64,000 nucleotides of DNA from an uncultured Pseudomonadota bacterium. GTDB lineage: Bacteria > Pseudomonadota > Gammaproteobacteria > Steroidobacterales > Steroidobacteraceae. Positions 8,474-16,918 of the stretch are shown here, one piece after another (the first letter of the stretch is position 1; each line of letters starts with the position of its first letter). The notes beneath the pieces were generated by a model, which was not told where the DNA came from, ran no database searches, and was given only the letters and a program-made list of their open reading frames with translations. Made by a program: the position numbers and the translations under genes. Location of the stretch: NCBI GenBank assembly GCA_903884105.1, contig CAISDJ010000141.1:1-64000 (forward strand), read 5' to 3'.

Positions 8474-8962
8474 ATGGACATCGAAAGCTTGTGGTTCTGG
8501 CTCGAGGGATTCGGCGTTTCGAGCCTGATTCGCGAGTCCACGTGGGTCTTCCCTGTCATCGAAACACTCCATGTGCTGACGCTGGCCATCACAGTCGGTT
8601 CCATCGCGCTGCTCGACTTCAGGCTGTTGGGCCTCGGCTTCGACCGGCGTCCGGTGCGCACTGCCGCCGCCGAGGCACTCCCGTGGACCTGGGGTGCATT
8701 CATCGCGACGTGCCTGTCGGGAGCCCTGATGTTCGCGTCTGCCGCGTCGTATTACGTCACCATTCCGGCCTTCCGCTATAAAGCGCTGTGTCTGGCGCTG
8801 GCCGGCATCAACATGCTGGTGCTGCACTTCGGCAGCTGGCGCGAACTGGCCGCCTGGGACGGCGACGCGCAGATCCCTTCCGAAGCGAAAGCGGCGGCAG
8901 CGCTGTCGCTGCTGTTCTGGGGAGGGGTTGTCGTCTTCGGTCGCTGGGCGGGCTTCTACTGA
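8474..8962 (+). CDS. Small membrane protein, DUF6644-like
   Basis: A 162 aa protein with four hydrophobic segments. The first carries ETLHVLTLAITVGSIALLDFRLLGL, with a conserved His and the LDFRLLG segment seen in this family; LPWTWGAFIATCLSGALMFAS parallels LPWMWIALGLLAVTGFVLF of the preceding gene, so the two are tandem paralogues. The start is 12 bp after the upstream stop, which implies co-translation. No function is known for the family. Confidence 0.78.
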   Translation: MDIESLWFWLEGFGVSSLIRESTWVFPVIETLHVLTLAITVGSIALLDFRLLGLGFDRRPVRTAAAEALPWTWGAFIATCLSGALMFASAASYYVTIPAFRYKALCLALAGINMLVLHFGSWRELAAWDGDAQIPSEAKAAAALSLLFWGGVVVFGRWAGFY

Positions 8963-9151
8963 CCGGAGCCGGCTGCACGATCACTTCCCGGGCAGGCGAC
9001 CGCCCAACCCCGTCCGCCTTCCATCCGTCCCCGCCCGCAGGCTGACCAGGGTGCCGTTTCCGGGGAAATGTCCCGCCTGCTTCAAGTTTGCAGCGGCGCG
9101 GTCGACACAATCCCCTTGAAGCTCCAAGAAAATTCGAACGGCCACCTCCCC

Positions 9152-10888
9152 ATGCGCGACTGGCTCTCCAGACTGGACGACCTCTTTCCGCTGCGGTATG
9201 CCGCCTGGCTGGCGGCTGCTCTGTTGTCACTCGCCTTCGCGATCTGCTGGCTGGTGTACGACTTTGGCGGCTTGCCCTCGGTCGCGTTCCTGTTCCTGGT
9301 GGCTGTCGGCGTCCGCGACACCCGGCAGCAACGTCATTCCGTGCTGCGCAACTACCCTGTCATCGGCCACTTCCGCTTCCTGCTCGAATACATCCGGCCG
9401 GAAATCCGTCAGTACTTCATCGAGAGCGACAACGAGCAGACTCCGTTTTCGCGCCAGCAGCGCTCCATCGTGTATCAGCGCGCCAAGGGCCAGGCCGACA
9501 AGCGTCCGTTCGGAACGCAGCTGGATGTGCAGGCCGAAGGCTACGACTGGATCAATCACTCACTCGCGCCTACCGACCTCAAGTCCCACGACTTCCGCGT
9601 CAGGATTGGCAACAGTGCCAGCTGCACCCAGCCCTACGAGGCCAGCGTCTTCAACATCTCGGCCATGAGCTTCGGCGCATTGTCCGGGAACGCGATCCTT
9701 GCCCTGAACAGTGGCGCGAAGAAGGGCGGCTTTGCCCACGATACCGGCGAGGGTTCGATCAGCCAGTACCACCGCGTCCACGGCGGGGACCTCATCTGGG
9801 AAATCGGCTCAGGCTACTTCGGTTGCCGGGACGACCAGGGGCACTTCAACGAGCAGCGGTTCATCGAGAACGCATCCGATCCAAGCGTCAAACTCATCGA
9901 GGTGAAGTTAAGCCAGGGCGCAAAACCCGGTCACGGCGGTGTGCTGCCTGGCGCCAAGGTGACGCCGGAAATCGCGGCAGCGCGCGGGGTCTCGCCAGGC
10001 ACCGATTGCGTCAGTCCGGCTCGCCATGGCGAATTCTCGACCCCAGTCGAACTGCTGCAGTTTGTCGAACGCCTGCGTCGGTTGTCCGGAGGCAAACCGA
10101 CCGGCTTCAAGCTGTGTATCGGTCACCCCTGGGAATGGTTTGCGATCTGCAAGGCCATGCTCGACACCGGCATTACGCCCGACTTCATCGTGGTCGACGG
10201 CAAGGAAGGCGGGACAGGCGCGGCGCCTCTCGAGTTCACGGACCACGTCGGCACCCCATTGCAGGAAGGATTGCAGCTCGTGCACAACACGCTGGTCGGC
10301 ATCAACCTGCGCCAGCGCATCAAGATCGGCGCCAGCGGCAAGATCGTCAGCGCTTTCGACATCGCTCGGGCGATGGCGCTCGGCGCGGACTGGTGCAACT
10401 CGGCACGGGGATTCATGTTTGCACTGGGATGCATCCAGGCCCAGTCCTGCCACACGGGCACCTGCCCGACGGGCGTCGCGACGCAGGATCCACTCCGCCA
10501 GAAAGCGCTGGTCGTGCCCGAGAAGTCGGATCGCGTCTTCCGCTTCCACCAGAATACGCTGAAGGCTTTGCAGGAGTTGACCCAGGCCGCGGGACTAATG
10601 CATCCGAACGATTTCCGCACGACCCATCTCGTCAGGCGGGTCTCGAAGAGCGATGTGCGGTTGCTGGCCAATCTGCTTCCGCAGGTGGCTCCGGGTGAAT
10701 TGCTGGCCGCGATGGCAGGCAAGGGCGACTGGCCCCACAATGTCTATCGGCTCTACTGGCCGCTCGCAGACTCCGCCAGTTTCGCTGCGCGTTCGTTTAC
10801 CGGCGCCACTCCCTCAAGCCGCTTGTCCGATCTGGATACCCAGCCCCTGCAATCGACGGCGCTGTTCCCTCATCAGCGCCAGGGTTAA
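9152..10888 (+). CDS. GltB-like FMN-binding glutamate synthase family protein, membrane-anchored
   Basis: This 578 aa protein corresponds to the FMN/iron-sulfur synthase domain of glutamate synthase (GltS), without the amidotransferase domain. Residues about 15-60 contain two membrane helices. The core follows: NISAMSFGALSGNAILALN, a GGFAHDTGEGSISQYH segment, KPGHGGVLPGAKVTPEIA, VVDGKEGGTGAAPLEF, and C-terminal CIQAQSCHTGTCPTGVATQ with three cysteines for a 3Fe-4S cluster. The ATG at 9152 is chosen because it places the anchor directly at the N-terminus. Proteins of this stand-alone type are known in many bacteria but their reaction is not established; they probably do not make glutamate from glutamine alone. 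Confidence 0.88.
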   Translation: MRDWLSRLDDLFPLRYAAWLAAALLSLAFAICWLVYDFGGLPSVAFLFLVAVGVRDTRQQRHSVLRNYPVIGHFRFLLEYIRPEIRQYFIESDNEQTPFSRQQRSIVYQRAKGQADKRPFGTQLDVQAEGYDWINHSLAPTDLKSHDFRVRIGNSASCTQPYEASVFNISAMSFGALSGNAILALNSGAKKGGFAHDTGEGSISQYHRVHGGDLIWEIGSGYFGCRDDQGHFNEQRFIENASDPSVKLIEVKLSQGAKPGHGGVLPGAKVTPEIAAARGVSPGTDCVSPARHGEFSTPVELLQFVERLRRLSGGKPTGFKLCIGHPWEWFAICKAMLDTGITPDFIVVDGKEGGTGAAPLEFTDHVGTPLQEGLQLVHNTLVGINLRQRIKIGASGKIVSAFDIARAMALGADWCNSARGFMFALGCIQAQSCHTGTCPTGVATQDPLRQKALVVPEKSDRVFRFHQNTLKALQELTQAAGLMHPNDFRTTHLVRRVSKSDVRLLANLLPQVAPGELLAAMAGKGDWPHNVYRLYWPLADSASFAARSFTGATPSSRLSDLDTQPLQSTALFPHQRQG

Positions 10889-11109
10889 GGCCGTCTGTCG
10901 CTGGAACTCCTCGCGCTTGCCGTCGTACCAGCGTTCCCTGGCCTGACGCCACTGCATGGTAGCCACGCGCCCTCAAGGAGCGGTTGGCATTTGGCAACCC
11001 GGGCTCGCTTGGCCACGCCATTCCGGAGGCGCGTCACACACCCGCTCTTCGGCTATCCCTTAGCACCCCGGGCTTGTTGGCACCCCTGCCCGTTTGTATC
11101 GTGGCCACC

Positions 11110-11502
11110 ATGTCAGCAGAACCGGCTCGAACCACTCCTTACGACCAGATCGGCGGTGAAGCCGCCGTGCAGCAGCTTGCCAACCGGTTCTACGATTTCA
11201 TGGAGGAACTGCCGGAGGCCGCGGAGCTGCGCGCGATGCATGGCCCTGACCTCGGCCCGATGCGCGAGAAGCTGTTCCAGTTCATGAGTGGCTGGCTGGG
11301 GGGGCCGCCCCTGTACTTCCAGCGCCCGGATGCGAAATGCTTCGGTTCGGCGCACCGGCCCTTTCCGATCGATGCGGCAGCCCGGGATCAATGGATGCTG
11401 TGCATCACGCGCGCACTGGACGAGATGCCGATTTCAGTGGAGCTGCGCGCGTTGCTCGATCTCTCGCTCAAGCGCACCACGGAAGCGCTGCGGAACCGCT
11501 GA
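11110..11502 (+). CDS. Group II truncated haemoglobin
   Basis: A 130 aa haem protein of the TrHb2 class. It opens with YDQIGGEAAVQQLANRFYDFM (Tyr B10 at about 28), has SGWLGGPPLYFQR, then the diagnostic AHRPFPIDAAARDQWMLC, with proximal His F8 at about 82 and Trp G8 at about 95. The upstream in-frame extension to 10984 has no similarity and is rejected. TrHb2 proteins bind oxygen and can detoxify nitric oxide or supply oxygen; the specific role here cannot be read from the sequence. It converges on the RIO kinase gene. Confidence 0.9.
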   Translation: MSAEPARTTPYDQIGGEAAVQQLANRFYDFMEELPEAAELRAMHGPDLGPMREKLFQFMSGWLGGPPLYFQRPDAKCFGSAHRPFPIDAAARDQWMLCITRALDEMPISVELRALLDLSLKRTTEALRNR

Positions 11503-11528
11503 CTACTGCAGTCGCGGATCGACTTCCC

Positions 11529-12383
11529 TCAGGAAGGCTCTGCTTCCTGTCGTCCAAGTTCGCGGCGGATCGCTTCTTCTCGCGCCTCGTCAATTGCGTG
11601 CATCACCTCGCCCACGTCGGGGATCGTTTCGTCCTTGACGAACACGCCCGTCAACGGACTGTCCGGTGTCAATTCGCCCTTCTCGTACAGCGCCCACATC
11701 TCGCCTGCGTAGTCGGTGGCCAGCAGATCGGGCGCAAACCGGCCCAGCGTCTCCGTGAGATTGCGAACGTCCCTCGTCAGCATCGCAAACGCGTTGTTGT
11801 TGCCGGCTGCGCTGACTGCCTGGGGCAGGTCGATGATGACGGGCCCCTCCGCTCCCAGCAGCACATTGAACTCCGACAGGTCGCCGTGGATCAGGCCGAC
11901 GCAGAGCATGCGCACGACCTGCACGACGAGAAAGCGGTGATAGTCGCGGGCCAACTCGGGAGTCAGCTCCACTTCCCCGAGTCGCGGCGCGGAATTCCCC
12001 TCGCCATCGGCCACCAGCTCCATGAGCAGCACACCGTTGAAGAAACCGAAAGGCTTCGGCACGCGGACTCCCGCCGCGACCAGTTGGTACAGCGCGTCGA
12101 CCTCCGTGTTCTTCCACGCCTCTTCCTGTTCCTTGCGTCCGTAGCGTGTGCTCTTCGCCATCGCGCGGGCTTGCCGACTGCCGCGGACCTTCCGTCCTTC
12201 CTGGTACTGTGCCCGCTGCTGAAAACTGCGTTGCCCCATGTCCTTGTAGACCTTGGCGCAGCGGATCTCGCCGCCCGAACTCACGACGTACACCGACGCT
12301 TCCTTGCCGCTTTTCAGCTGGCGCCTGACGTCATCGATGATGCCGTCATCGAGCAGGGGCTTCAGTCCTTCGGGAATTCGCAT
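11529..12383 (-). CDS. RIO1-family serine protein kinase
   Basis: A 284 aa atypical kinase. After a short helix-turn-helix-like opening (IPEGLKPLLDDGIIDDVRRQLKSGKEASVYVV, containing the ATP-binding SGKEASVY loop) come the Lys strand CAKVYKD, the catalytic HGDLSEFNVLL and the metal-binding IIDLPQAV, all canonical for RIO1. The linker carries KSTRYGRKEQEEAWKNTE, characteristic of bacterial members. An ATG at 12383 gives the expected N-terminus. RIO kinases act in ribosome maturation in eukaryotes and archaea; the bacterial role is less clear. It is divergent from dbpA, a ribosome assembly helicase, a suggestive neighbour. Confidence 0.9.
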   Translation of the reverse strand: MRIPEGLKPLLDDGIIDDVRRQLKSGKEASVYVVSSGGEIRCAKVYKDMGQRSFQQRAQYQEGRKVRGSRQARAMAKSTRYGRKEQEEAWKNTEVDALYQLVAAGVRVPKPFGFFNGVLLMELVADGEGNSAPRLGEVELTPELARDYHRFLVVQVVRMLCVGLIHGDLSEFNVLLGAEGPVIIDLPQAVSAAGNNNAFAMLTRDVRNLTETLGRFAPDLLATDYAGEMWALYEKGELTPDSPLTGVFVKDETIPDVGEVMHAIDEAREEAIRRELGRQEAEPS

Positions 12384-12499
12384 CGGTAACGTCGTATACG
12401 GCCAGAGAAGGACCGCTACCTTACAGGGTTTTGACGGGTATTCCTGCGGCAACGGCATAGAAAGCCACGGCGACGCGCTATAAATGCGATCATGTACGG

Positions 12500-13876
12500 A
12501 TGACTGAATTCTCGACCCTGGCCCTGCCCGAACCCCTGCAACGCGGCCTCAAGGAAGTGGGCTACTCGGCGATGACCCCGGTACAGGCTGCGAGCCTGCC
12601 TGCCATTCTGGCGGGACGCGACGTCGTCGCAGAGGCCAAGACGGGCAGCGGCAAGACGGCGGCCTTCGCGCTCGGGCTGCTATCCACGCTCGATGCATCG
12701 CAGGTCGCCCTGCAGGGGCTCGTCCTCTGCCCGACCCGCGAACTGGCCGACCAGGTGAGCCGGGAGATCCGTCGCCTCGCCCGCTTCATTCCCAACGTGA
12801 AGGTATTGACCCTGTGTGGCGGCGTACCGCTTCGCCCTCATCTCGCCTCGCTGGCGCACGAACCGCACCTGGTGGTCGGGACGCCGGGGCGCATCCTGGA
12901 ACTGATCCAGAAAGAGGCCCTTCCGCTCAAGGGCATCAAGGTCCTCGTGCTCGATGAAGCCGACCGGATGCTCGACATGGGCTTTGCCGACGACCTGCGC
13001 AGCATCATCGAAGCGACGCCCGCCAAGCGCCAGACACTGCTGTTCTCGGCGACGATCCCGGCGTCGATCCGCGAGATCAGCCGCGAACTGCAGCAGCAAC
13101 CGCTCGACGTCACCGTGAAGAGCGATGCGGACGAAGTCCTGATCGAGCAGACCTTCTTCGAGGTAGAAGCTGAACAGAAGCTTGCAGCACTCGAAGCCCT
13201 GTTGCTGCTCCATCGCCCCGAGTCGGCGGTCGTCTTCTGCAATACCCGCGCGGAGGTCCGCACGGTCGCGGCGGAGCTGGATGTCCGTCACTTCTCTGTA
13301 CTGGCGCTGCACGGCGAGCTCGACCAGCGGGAACGCGAAGAGATGCTCGTCCGCTTTGCGAATCGCAGCTGCACGGTGCTGATTGCCTCCGATGTCGCCG
13401 CACGCGGCCTCGACATTGCCGAGTTGGCGATGGTCATCAACTTCGACATCGCCGCCGATGCCGACACGCATCTGCATCGCGTTGGACGGACGGGCCGTGC
13501 CGGCCGCCGCGGCGTGGCACTGACGCTGTGCACGCCGCGTGAATCCGGCAGGGCCAATCTCATTGAGGACCGGCTGGGCGAAACGCTGCAGTGGGGCAGA
13601 TTGCCGCCGCTTGAGTCAGATGCAGCCCCCTTGACCGCACCTTTCGTCACGCTCGCCGTCGATGCGGGTCGACAGGACAAGTTGCGGCCAGGCGATCTGC
13701 TCGGCGCATTGACCGGCGATGCGGGCATTCCCGGTACCGCAGTCGGCAAGATCGATGTCTTCCCGACGCGAACGTACGTGGCGATTGCAGAGGAATGGAA
13801 CCAGAAGGCGCTGCAACGCTTGCGCGCAGGGAAGATCAAGGGACGGACGTTTCGCGTTCGCAGGATCGGGCGCTGA
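12500..13876 (+). CDS. dbpA: ATP-dependent RNA helicase DbpA
   Basis: A 458 aa DEAD-box helicase that acts on 23S rRNA in 50S subunit assembly. Motifs run in order: Q motif (YSAMTPVQ), I (AKTGSGKT), Ia (PTRELADQ), II (VLDEADRM), III (FSAT), IV (VVFCNTR), V (ASDVAARGLDI) and VI (HRVGRTGRAGR). The C-terminus (FVTLAVDAGRQDKLRPGDLLGALTG... through TYVAI) is the DbpA RNA-binding domain that recognises 23S hairpin 92. A TATAAA sequence lies about 20 bp before the ATG and could be the -10 box. rhlE starts 10 bp downstream. Confidence 0.95.
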   Translation: MTEFSTLALPEPLQRGLKEVGYSAMTPVQAASLPAILAGRDVVAEAKTGSGKTAAFALGLLSTLDASQVALQGLVLCPTRELADQVSREIRRLARFIPNVKVLTLCGGVPLRPHLASLAHEPHLVVGTPGRILELIQKEALPLKGIKVLVLDEADRMLDMGFADDLRSIIEATPAKRQTLLFSATIPASIREISRELQQQPLDVTVKSDADEVLIEQTFFEVEAEQKLAALEALLLLHRPESAVVFCNTRAEVRTVAAELDVRHFSVLALHGELDQREREEMLVRFANRSCTVLIASDVAARGLDIAELAMVINFDIAADADTHLHRVGRTGRAGRRGVALTLCTPRESGRANLIEDRLGETLQWGRLPPLESDAAPLTAPFVTLAVDAGRQDKLRPGDLLGALTGDAGIPGTAVGKIDVFPTRTYVAIAEEWNQKALQRLRAGKIKGRTFRVRRIGR

Positions 13877-13886
13877 GCTGACGACC

Positions 13887-15203
13887 ATGACGTTCGCTTC
13901 CCTAGGATTGTCGCCGGAGCTCGTCAGCGCCATCGACGACCGCGGCTACACTGAGCCGACGCCAGTCCAGCTTGCGGCAATTCCCGCAGTGCTCGCAGGC
14001 AGGGACGTGTGGGCCTGCGCACAGACCGGCTCCGGCAAGACCGCCGCCTTCGCATTGCCACTGCTGCAGCGCCTGCTCGGCGCGCATGACGAAGAGGGAC
14101 ATCGCGTTCGCGCGGTGATCCTCGTGCCGACTCGCGAACTGGCTGCCCAGGTGGGGGAGTCATTTCGGCTGCTCGCGCGCTCGCTGCAGAAGCCCATCAA
14201 GGTCGCCTCAGTCTACGGCGGCGTGTCCATCAATCCGCAAATGATGGGCCTCCGAGGCGGCGCGGACTTTGTCGTGGCTACGCCCGGGCGGCTGCTGGAT
14301 CTCGTTGACCGGAATGCACTACGCCTCGGTGCTGTCGAGACCCTGGTGCTGGATGAAGCCGACCGGCTCATCGATCTCGGTTTCGCCGATGAGTTGCGGG
14401 CGATCCTGGAGAGACTGCCGGCGCAGCGACAGAATCTGCTGTTCTCTGCAACCTTCCCGTCCGATGTCGAAGCGCTCGCCCTCGGGATGCTGCGCGACCC
14501 CCTGCGGATCGATCTGCCGCCGGCTCCAGCGCTCGAACCGGCCATCGAGCAGCGATCGATCCGGGTGGACCAAGCCAAGCGGACCCCGCTCCTGCGCCAC
14601 TTGATTGCGGAGTGCCGCTGGACGCGGGTATTGGTGTTTGTCGCGACGAAGTACTCCACCGAGCACATCGCCGCCAAGTTGCGGCAGCACGGAATCAAGG
14701 CCGCTGCCTTGCACGGTGAGCTGAGCCAGGCAACTCGCGCGAAGGCGCTCGCGGATTTCAGGAACTCGCAGCTGCAGGTGCTCGTGGCCACCGACATCGC
14801 CGCACGCGGCATCCATATCGACAAGCTGCCTGCCGTGGTGAACTACGATTTGCCACGCTCTGCAGTGGACTACACCCACCGCATCGGACGTACCGGACGC
14901 GCAGGCGAACAGGGCGCTGCGATCAGCTTTGTCAGCGCAGACGCCGAGCCGCATTTCCGCCTGATCGAGAAGCGGCAGGAATTCCGGTTGCCTCGCGAAA
15001 CCCTTCCCGGCTTCGAGCCGACCGAGGCAGCAACCGCGACAGCGACGGCAACGGGCGACGCCAATGGCGGTATCAAGGGCAAGCGCAGGAGCAAGAAGGA
15101 CAAGCTGCGGGAAGCAACTGCGCGCGCGCCGGAGGGGGACGCCTTGCCCCCCCTCGCGCCAAAGATCAATTCAATCTGGAAAGGCCGGGCTCCCAAGCGG
15201 TAG
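13887..15203 (+). CDS. rhlE: ATP-dependent RNA helicase RhlE
   Basis: A 438 aa DEAD-box helicase. All helicase motifs are present, including AQTGSGKT, VLDEADRL, FSATFPSDV and HRIGRTGRAGEQG, plus the subgroup signature VYGGVSINPQMMGLRGG typical of RhlE. The C-terminal 60 residues are low-complexity: an Ala/Thr run (TEAATATATATG) and a basic RNA-binding tail (KGKRRSKKDKL). The ATG at 13887 begins with the family opening MTFASLGLSPELV; a longer frame overlapping dbpA is rejected. RhlE works in ribosome maturation and RNA turnover, often with DbpA and SrmB. Confidence 0.93.
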   Translation: MTFASLGLSPELVSAIDDRGYTEPTPVQLAAIPAVLAGRDVWACAQTGSGKTAAFALPLLQRLLGAHDEEGHRVRAVILVPTRELAAQVGESFRLLARSLQKPIKVASVYGGVSINPQMMGLRGGADFVVATPGRLLDLVDRNALRLGAVETLVLDEADRLIDLGFADELRAILERLPAQRQNLLFSATFPSDVEALALGMLRDPLRIDLPPAPALEPAIEQRSIRVDQAKRTPLLRHLIAECRWTRVLVFVATKYSTEHIAAKLRQHGIKAAALHGELSQATRAKALADFRNSQLQVLVATDIAARGIHIDKLPAVVNYDLPRSAVDYTHRIGRTGRAGEQGAAISFVSADAEPHFRLIEKRQEFRLPRETLPGFEPTEAATATATATGDANGGIKGKRRSKKDKLREATARAPEGDALPPLAPKINSIWKGRAPKR

Positions 15204-15258
15204 TCTCGAAGACGATGATCATGTGCCCACTCGAGTCGTTCAAGCCGGGAGGACTGCG

Positions 15259-15849
15259 ATGACAAGGCCGGCTGCCGAAGCATCCGTGGAACCGGAGCGA
15301 CACACTTCCGGGTATCGCCTCGAAGGCAGTTTCCGTCTGATCGAAATCGAGCTGCGCGACCTCCGGCAGCTGTTCAACACGCTGGATCCCGCGCCCTTTC
15401 ACGAAAGAGACCTCGACCCCGAGGCGGAGGCTTACATTGTCGACGCGCTGCGCGAGATTGGCAGCGCTCATGCGGCCAGGCTGGTCTTCTACTTGCCGGC
15501 GCCCCTGGTACAGGACCCTGAAGCGCAATCGCTGGATCTGGCGGTACACAACTACTTCCGCTTCCGCGCTGAACATGCAGGCCGGGACCTGCGGACCATG
15601 CTGAAATTCGGCTCCGCGAGCCTGGCCATCGGCATCGCTTTTCTGTTCGCGTGCCTGTCTGCTCGGGAGTTCCTGCCGCCGTTGCTGGGAGCGAGATCAC
15701 GAATCCTGGATGAGGGACTGCTCATCATCGGCTGGGTTGCCCTCTGGCGCCCGCTCGAGATCTTTCTCTACGACTGGTGGCCGATACGACGCAAGCAGGC
15801 CGTCCTGCGGCAACTTGCCGTCATCCCCATCGACGTGAGATCGCGCTAG
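15259..15849 (+). CDS. Uncharacterised membrane protein
   Basis: A 196 aa protein preceded by a strong ribosome binding site (GGGAGGACTGCG then ATG). The first 110 residues are soluble and acidic (FRLIEIELRDLRQLFNTLDPAPFHERDLDPEAEAYIVDALREI), followed by two membrane segments (about 118-138 and 152-172) and a short Arg/Lys-rich cytoplasmic tail. This layout is known from uncharacterised bacterial proteins; I recognise no named domain. The gene lies 55 bp after rhlE on the same strand. Confidence 0.75.
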   Translation: MTRPAAEASVEPERHTSGYRLEGSFRLIEIELRDLRQLFNTLDPAPFHERDLDPEAEAYIVDALREIGSAHAARLVFYLPAPLVQDPEAQSLDLAVHNYFRFRAEHAGRDLRTMLKFGSASLAIGIAFLFACLSAREFLPPLLGARSRILDEGLLIIGWVALWRPLEIFLYDWWPIRRKQAVLRQLAVIPIDVRSR

Positions 15850-15869
15850 CGCCCACTTTCAGGCCTGCA

Positions 15870-16688
15870 TCACTTCCTCCGCGCCAGCACGCCATCGCCG
15901 TTCAGCTCGGTCACGAACCCTGCGAGCCGCAGCCGTTTGGAGACTTCATTCGGCACATCCCGCCCGCTGGTCAACCGGTTGGGCGTTCCGGTGTAGTGGA
16001 ACAGACGACCCTTGCGCCTTAGCACTCGCGCAAGGTGATCGTAGAACACCTGCGAATACAGCTCGCCTGCAATGCCGAACCGGGGCGGATCATGCAGGAT
16101 GGCATCAACGGACCCATCGGCAAACCGCGTGATGTGATCCACGATGTCCCCTTGCGTCAGTTCCAGCACTCCGCCCGCTTCAGGCGACCACGGATTCAGG
16201 CTGCGCAGCCAGATGACATCCGGATTCTTCTCGAAAGAGAGCACCCGCGCCGCGCCGCCCTTGATACACCACGCCGCGAAATAGCCGAGCCCGCCACAGG
16301 TATCGAGCACGATCTTTCCCCGCGGCTGGATGAGGCCCACCTTGCGTTCGGCATCGGCATGGGGGGAGACCTTCGCGGTCGGCAACATCTTGATGCCATC
16401 GATCTCGAACGTGGGCGCACCCCACTCCGTCGGGACCAGCTTGATCAGCGCCCCCCCGAAACGGGCAACCGGCTCCCAGCCATCATCTCCCCGGAAGTAG
16501 ACTGTCCGGTCCTTGCAGCGCTCGATGTAGGGATAGCGCTGGCCTTCGCACATCCACCCGGTTGCATCGATCTCGACGGTCCTGACCGTCAACCCGAGGT
16601 CTAACGAGCACTCGGAACGCGTAGCGCCTGCAACCACTGCGGCCTGCAGCGCTTGTTGCACTGCCAAAGTGACCAGCGGTTGCCTCAC
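15870..16688 (-). CDS. SAM-dependent methyltransferase of archaeal COG2521-like type
   Basis: The protein opens with a beta-rich N-terminal part (TVRTVEIDATGWMCEGQRYPYIERCKDRTVYFRGDDGWEPV), then IKLVPTEWGAPTFEIDGIKMLPT, a SAM-binding loop VLDTCGGLGYFAAW, the acidic strand VLSFEKNPDVIWL, DILHDPPRFGIAGELYSQVFYDHLARVLRRKGRLFHYTG as the catalytic/strand-4 region, and a short tail. The two-part layout with FEIDGIKM before the SAM domain resembles the predicted archaeal methyltransferase group COG2521. The open frame extends to a TTG at 16847, but GTG at 16688 gives a sensible N-terminus; the start is uncertain. The substrate is unknown. Confidence 0.75.
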   Translation of the reverse strand: MRQPLVTLAVQQALQAAVVAGATRSECSLDLGLTVRTVEIDATGWMCEGQRYPYIERCKDRTVYFRGDDGWEPVARFGGALIKLVPTEWGAPTFEIDGIKMLPTAKVSPHADAERKVGLIQPRGKIVLDTCGGLGYFAAWCIKGGAARVLSFEKNPDVIWLRSLNPWSPEAGGVLELTQGDIVDHITRFADGSVDAILHDPPRFGIAGELYSQVFYDHLARVLRRKGRLFHYTGTPNRLTSGRDVPNEVSKRLRLAGFVTELNGDGVLARRK

Positions 16689-16918
16689 GACCTGAGAGAC
16701 GAGGCGCCGGAGTCGCAATGAGAGGCAAACAGCAGTGGCTGCCTTGCTTCTTCCCTGCAATGCCGGAGGTGAGGGCGGTCCATGTCCGGAGCCTAGCAGA
16801 AGGCCATCAAGCCGCCAGATAATACCGCGCCGCAGCAGAGTCACCAAAGTCGACTAGGCTTTGCATTCGCGCTTGCCGGTACGCTACCCTGCGACGCGTT
16901 CCAAGGGGGAGTTCAATA

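Noticed and set aside
10814-10957. Possible 47-codon minus-strand gene, highly charged and helical, overlapping the 3' end of the GltB-like gene
   Set aside because: No ribosome binding site, overlaps a real gene by about 75 bp, and no known family; too weak to list.
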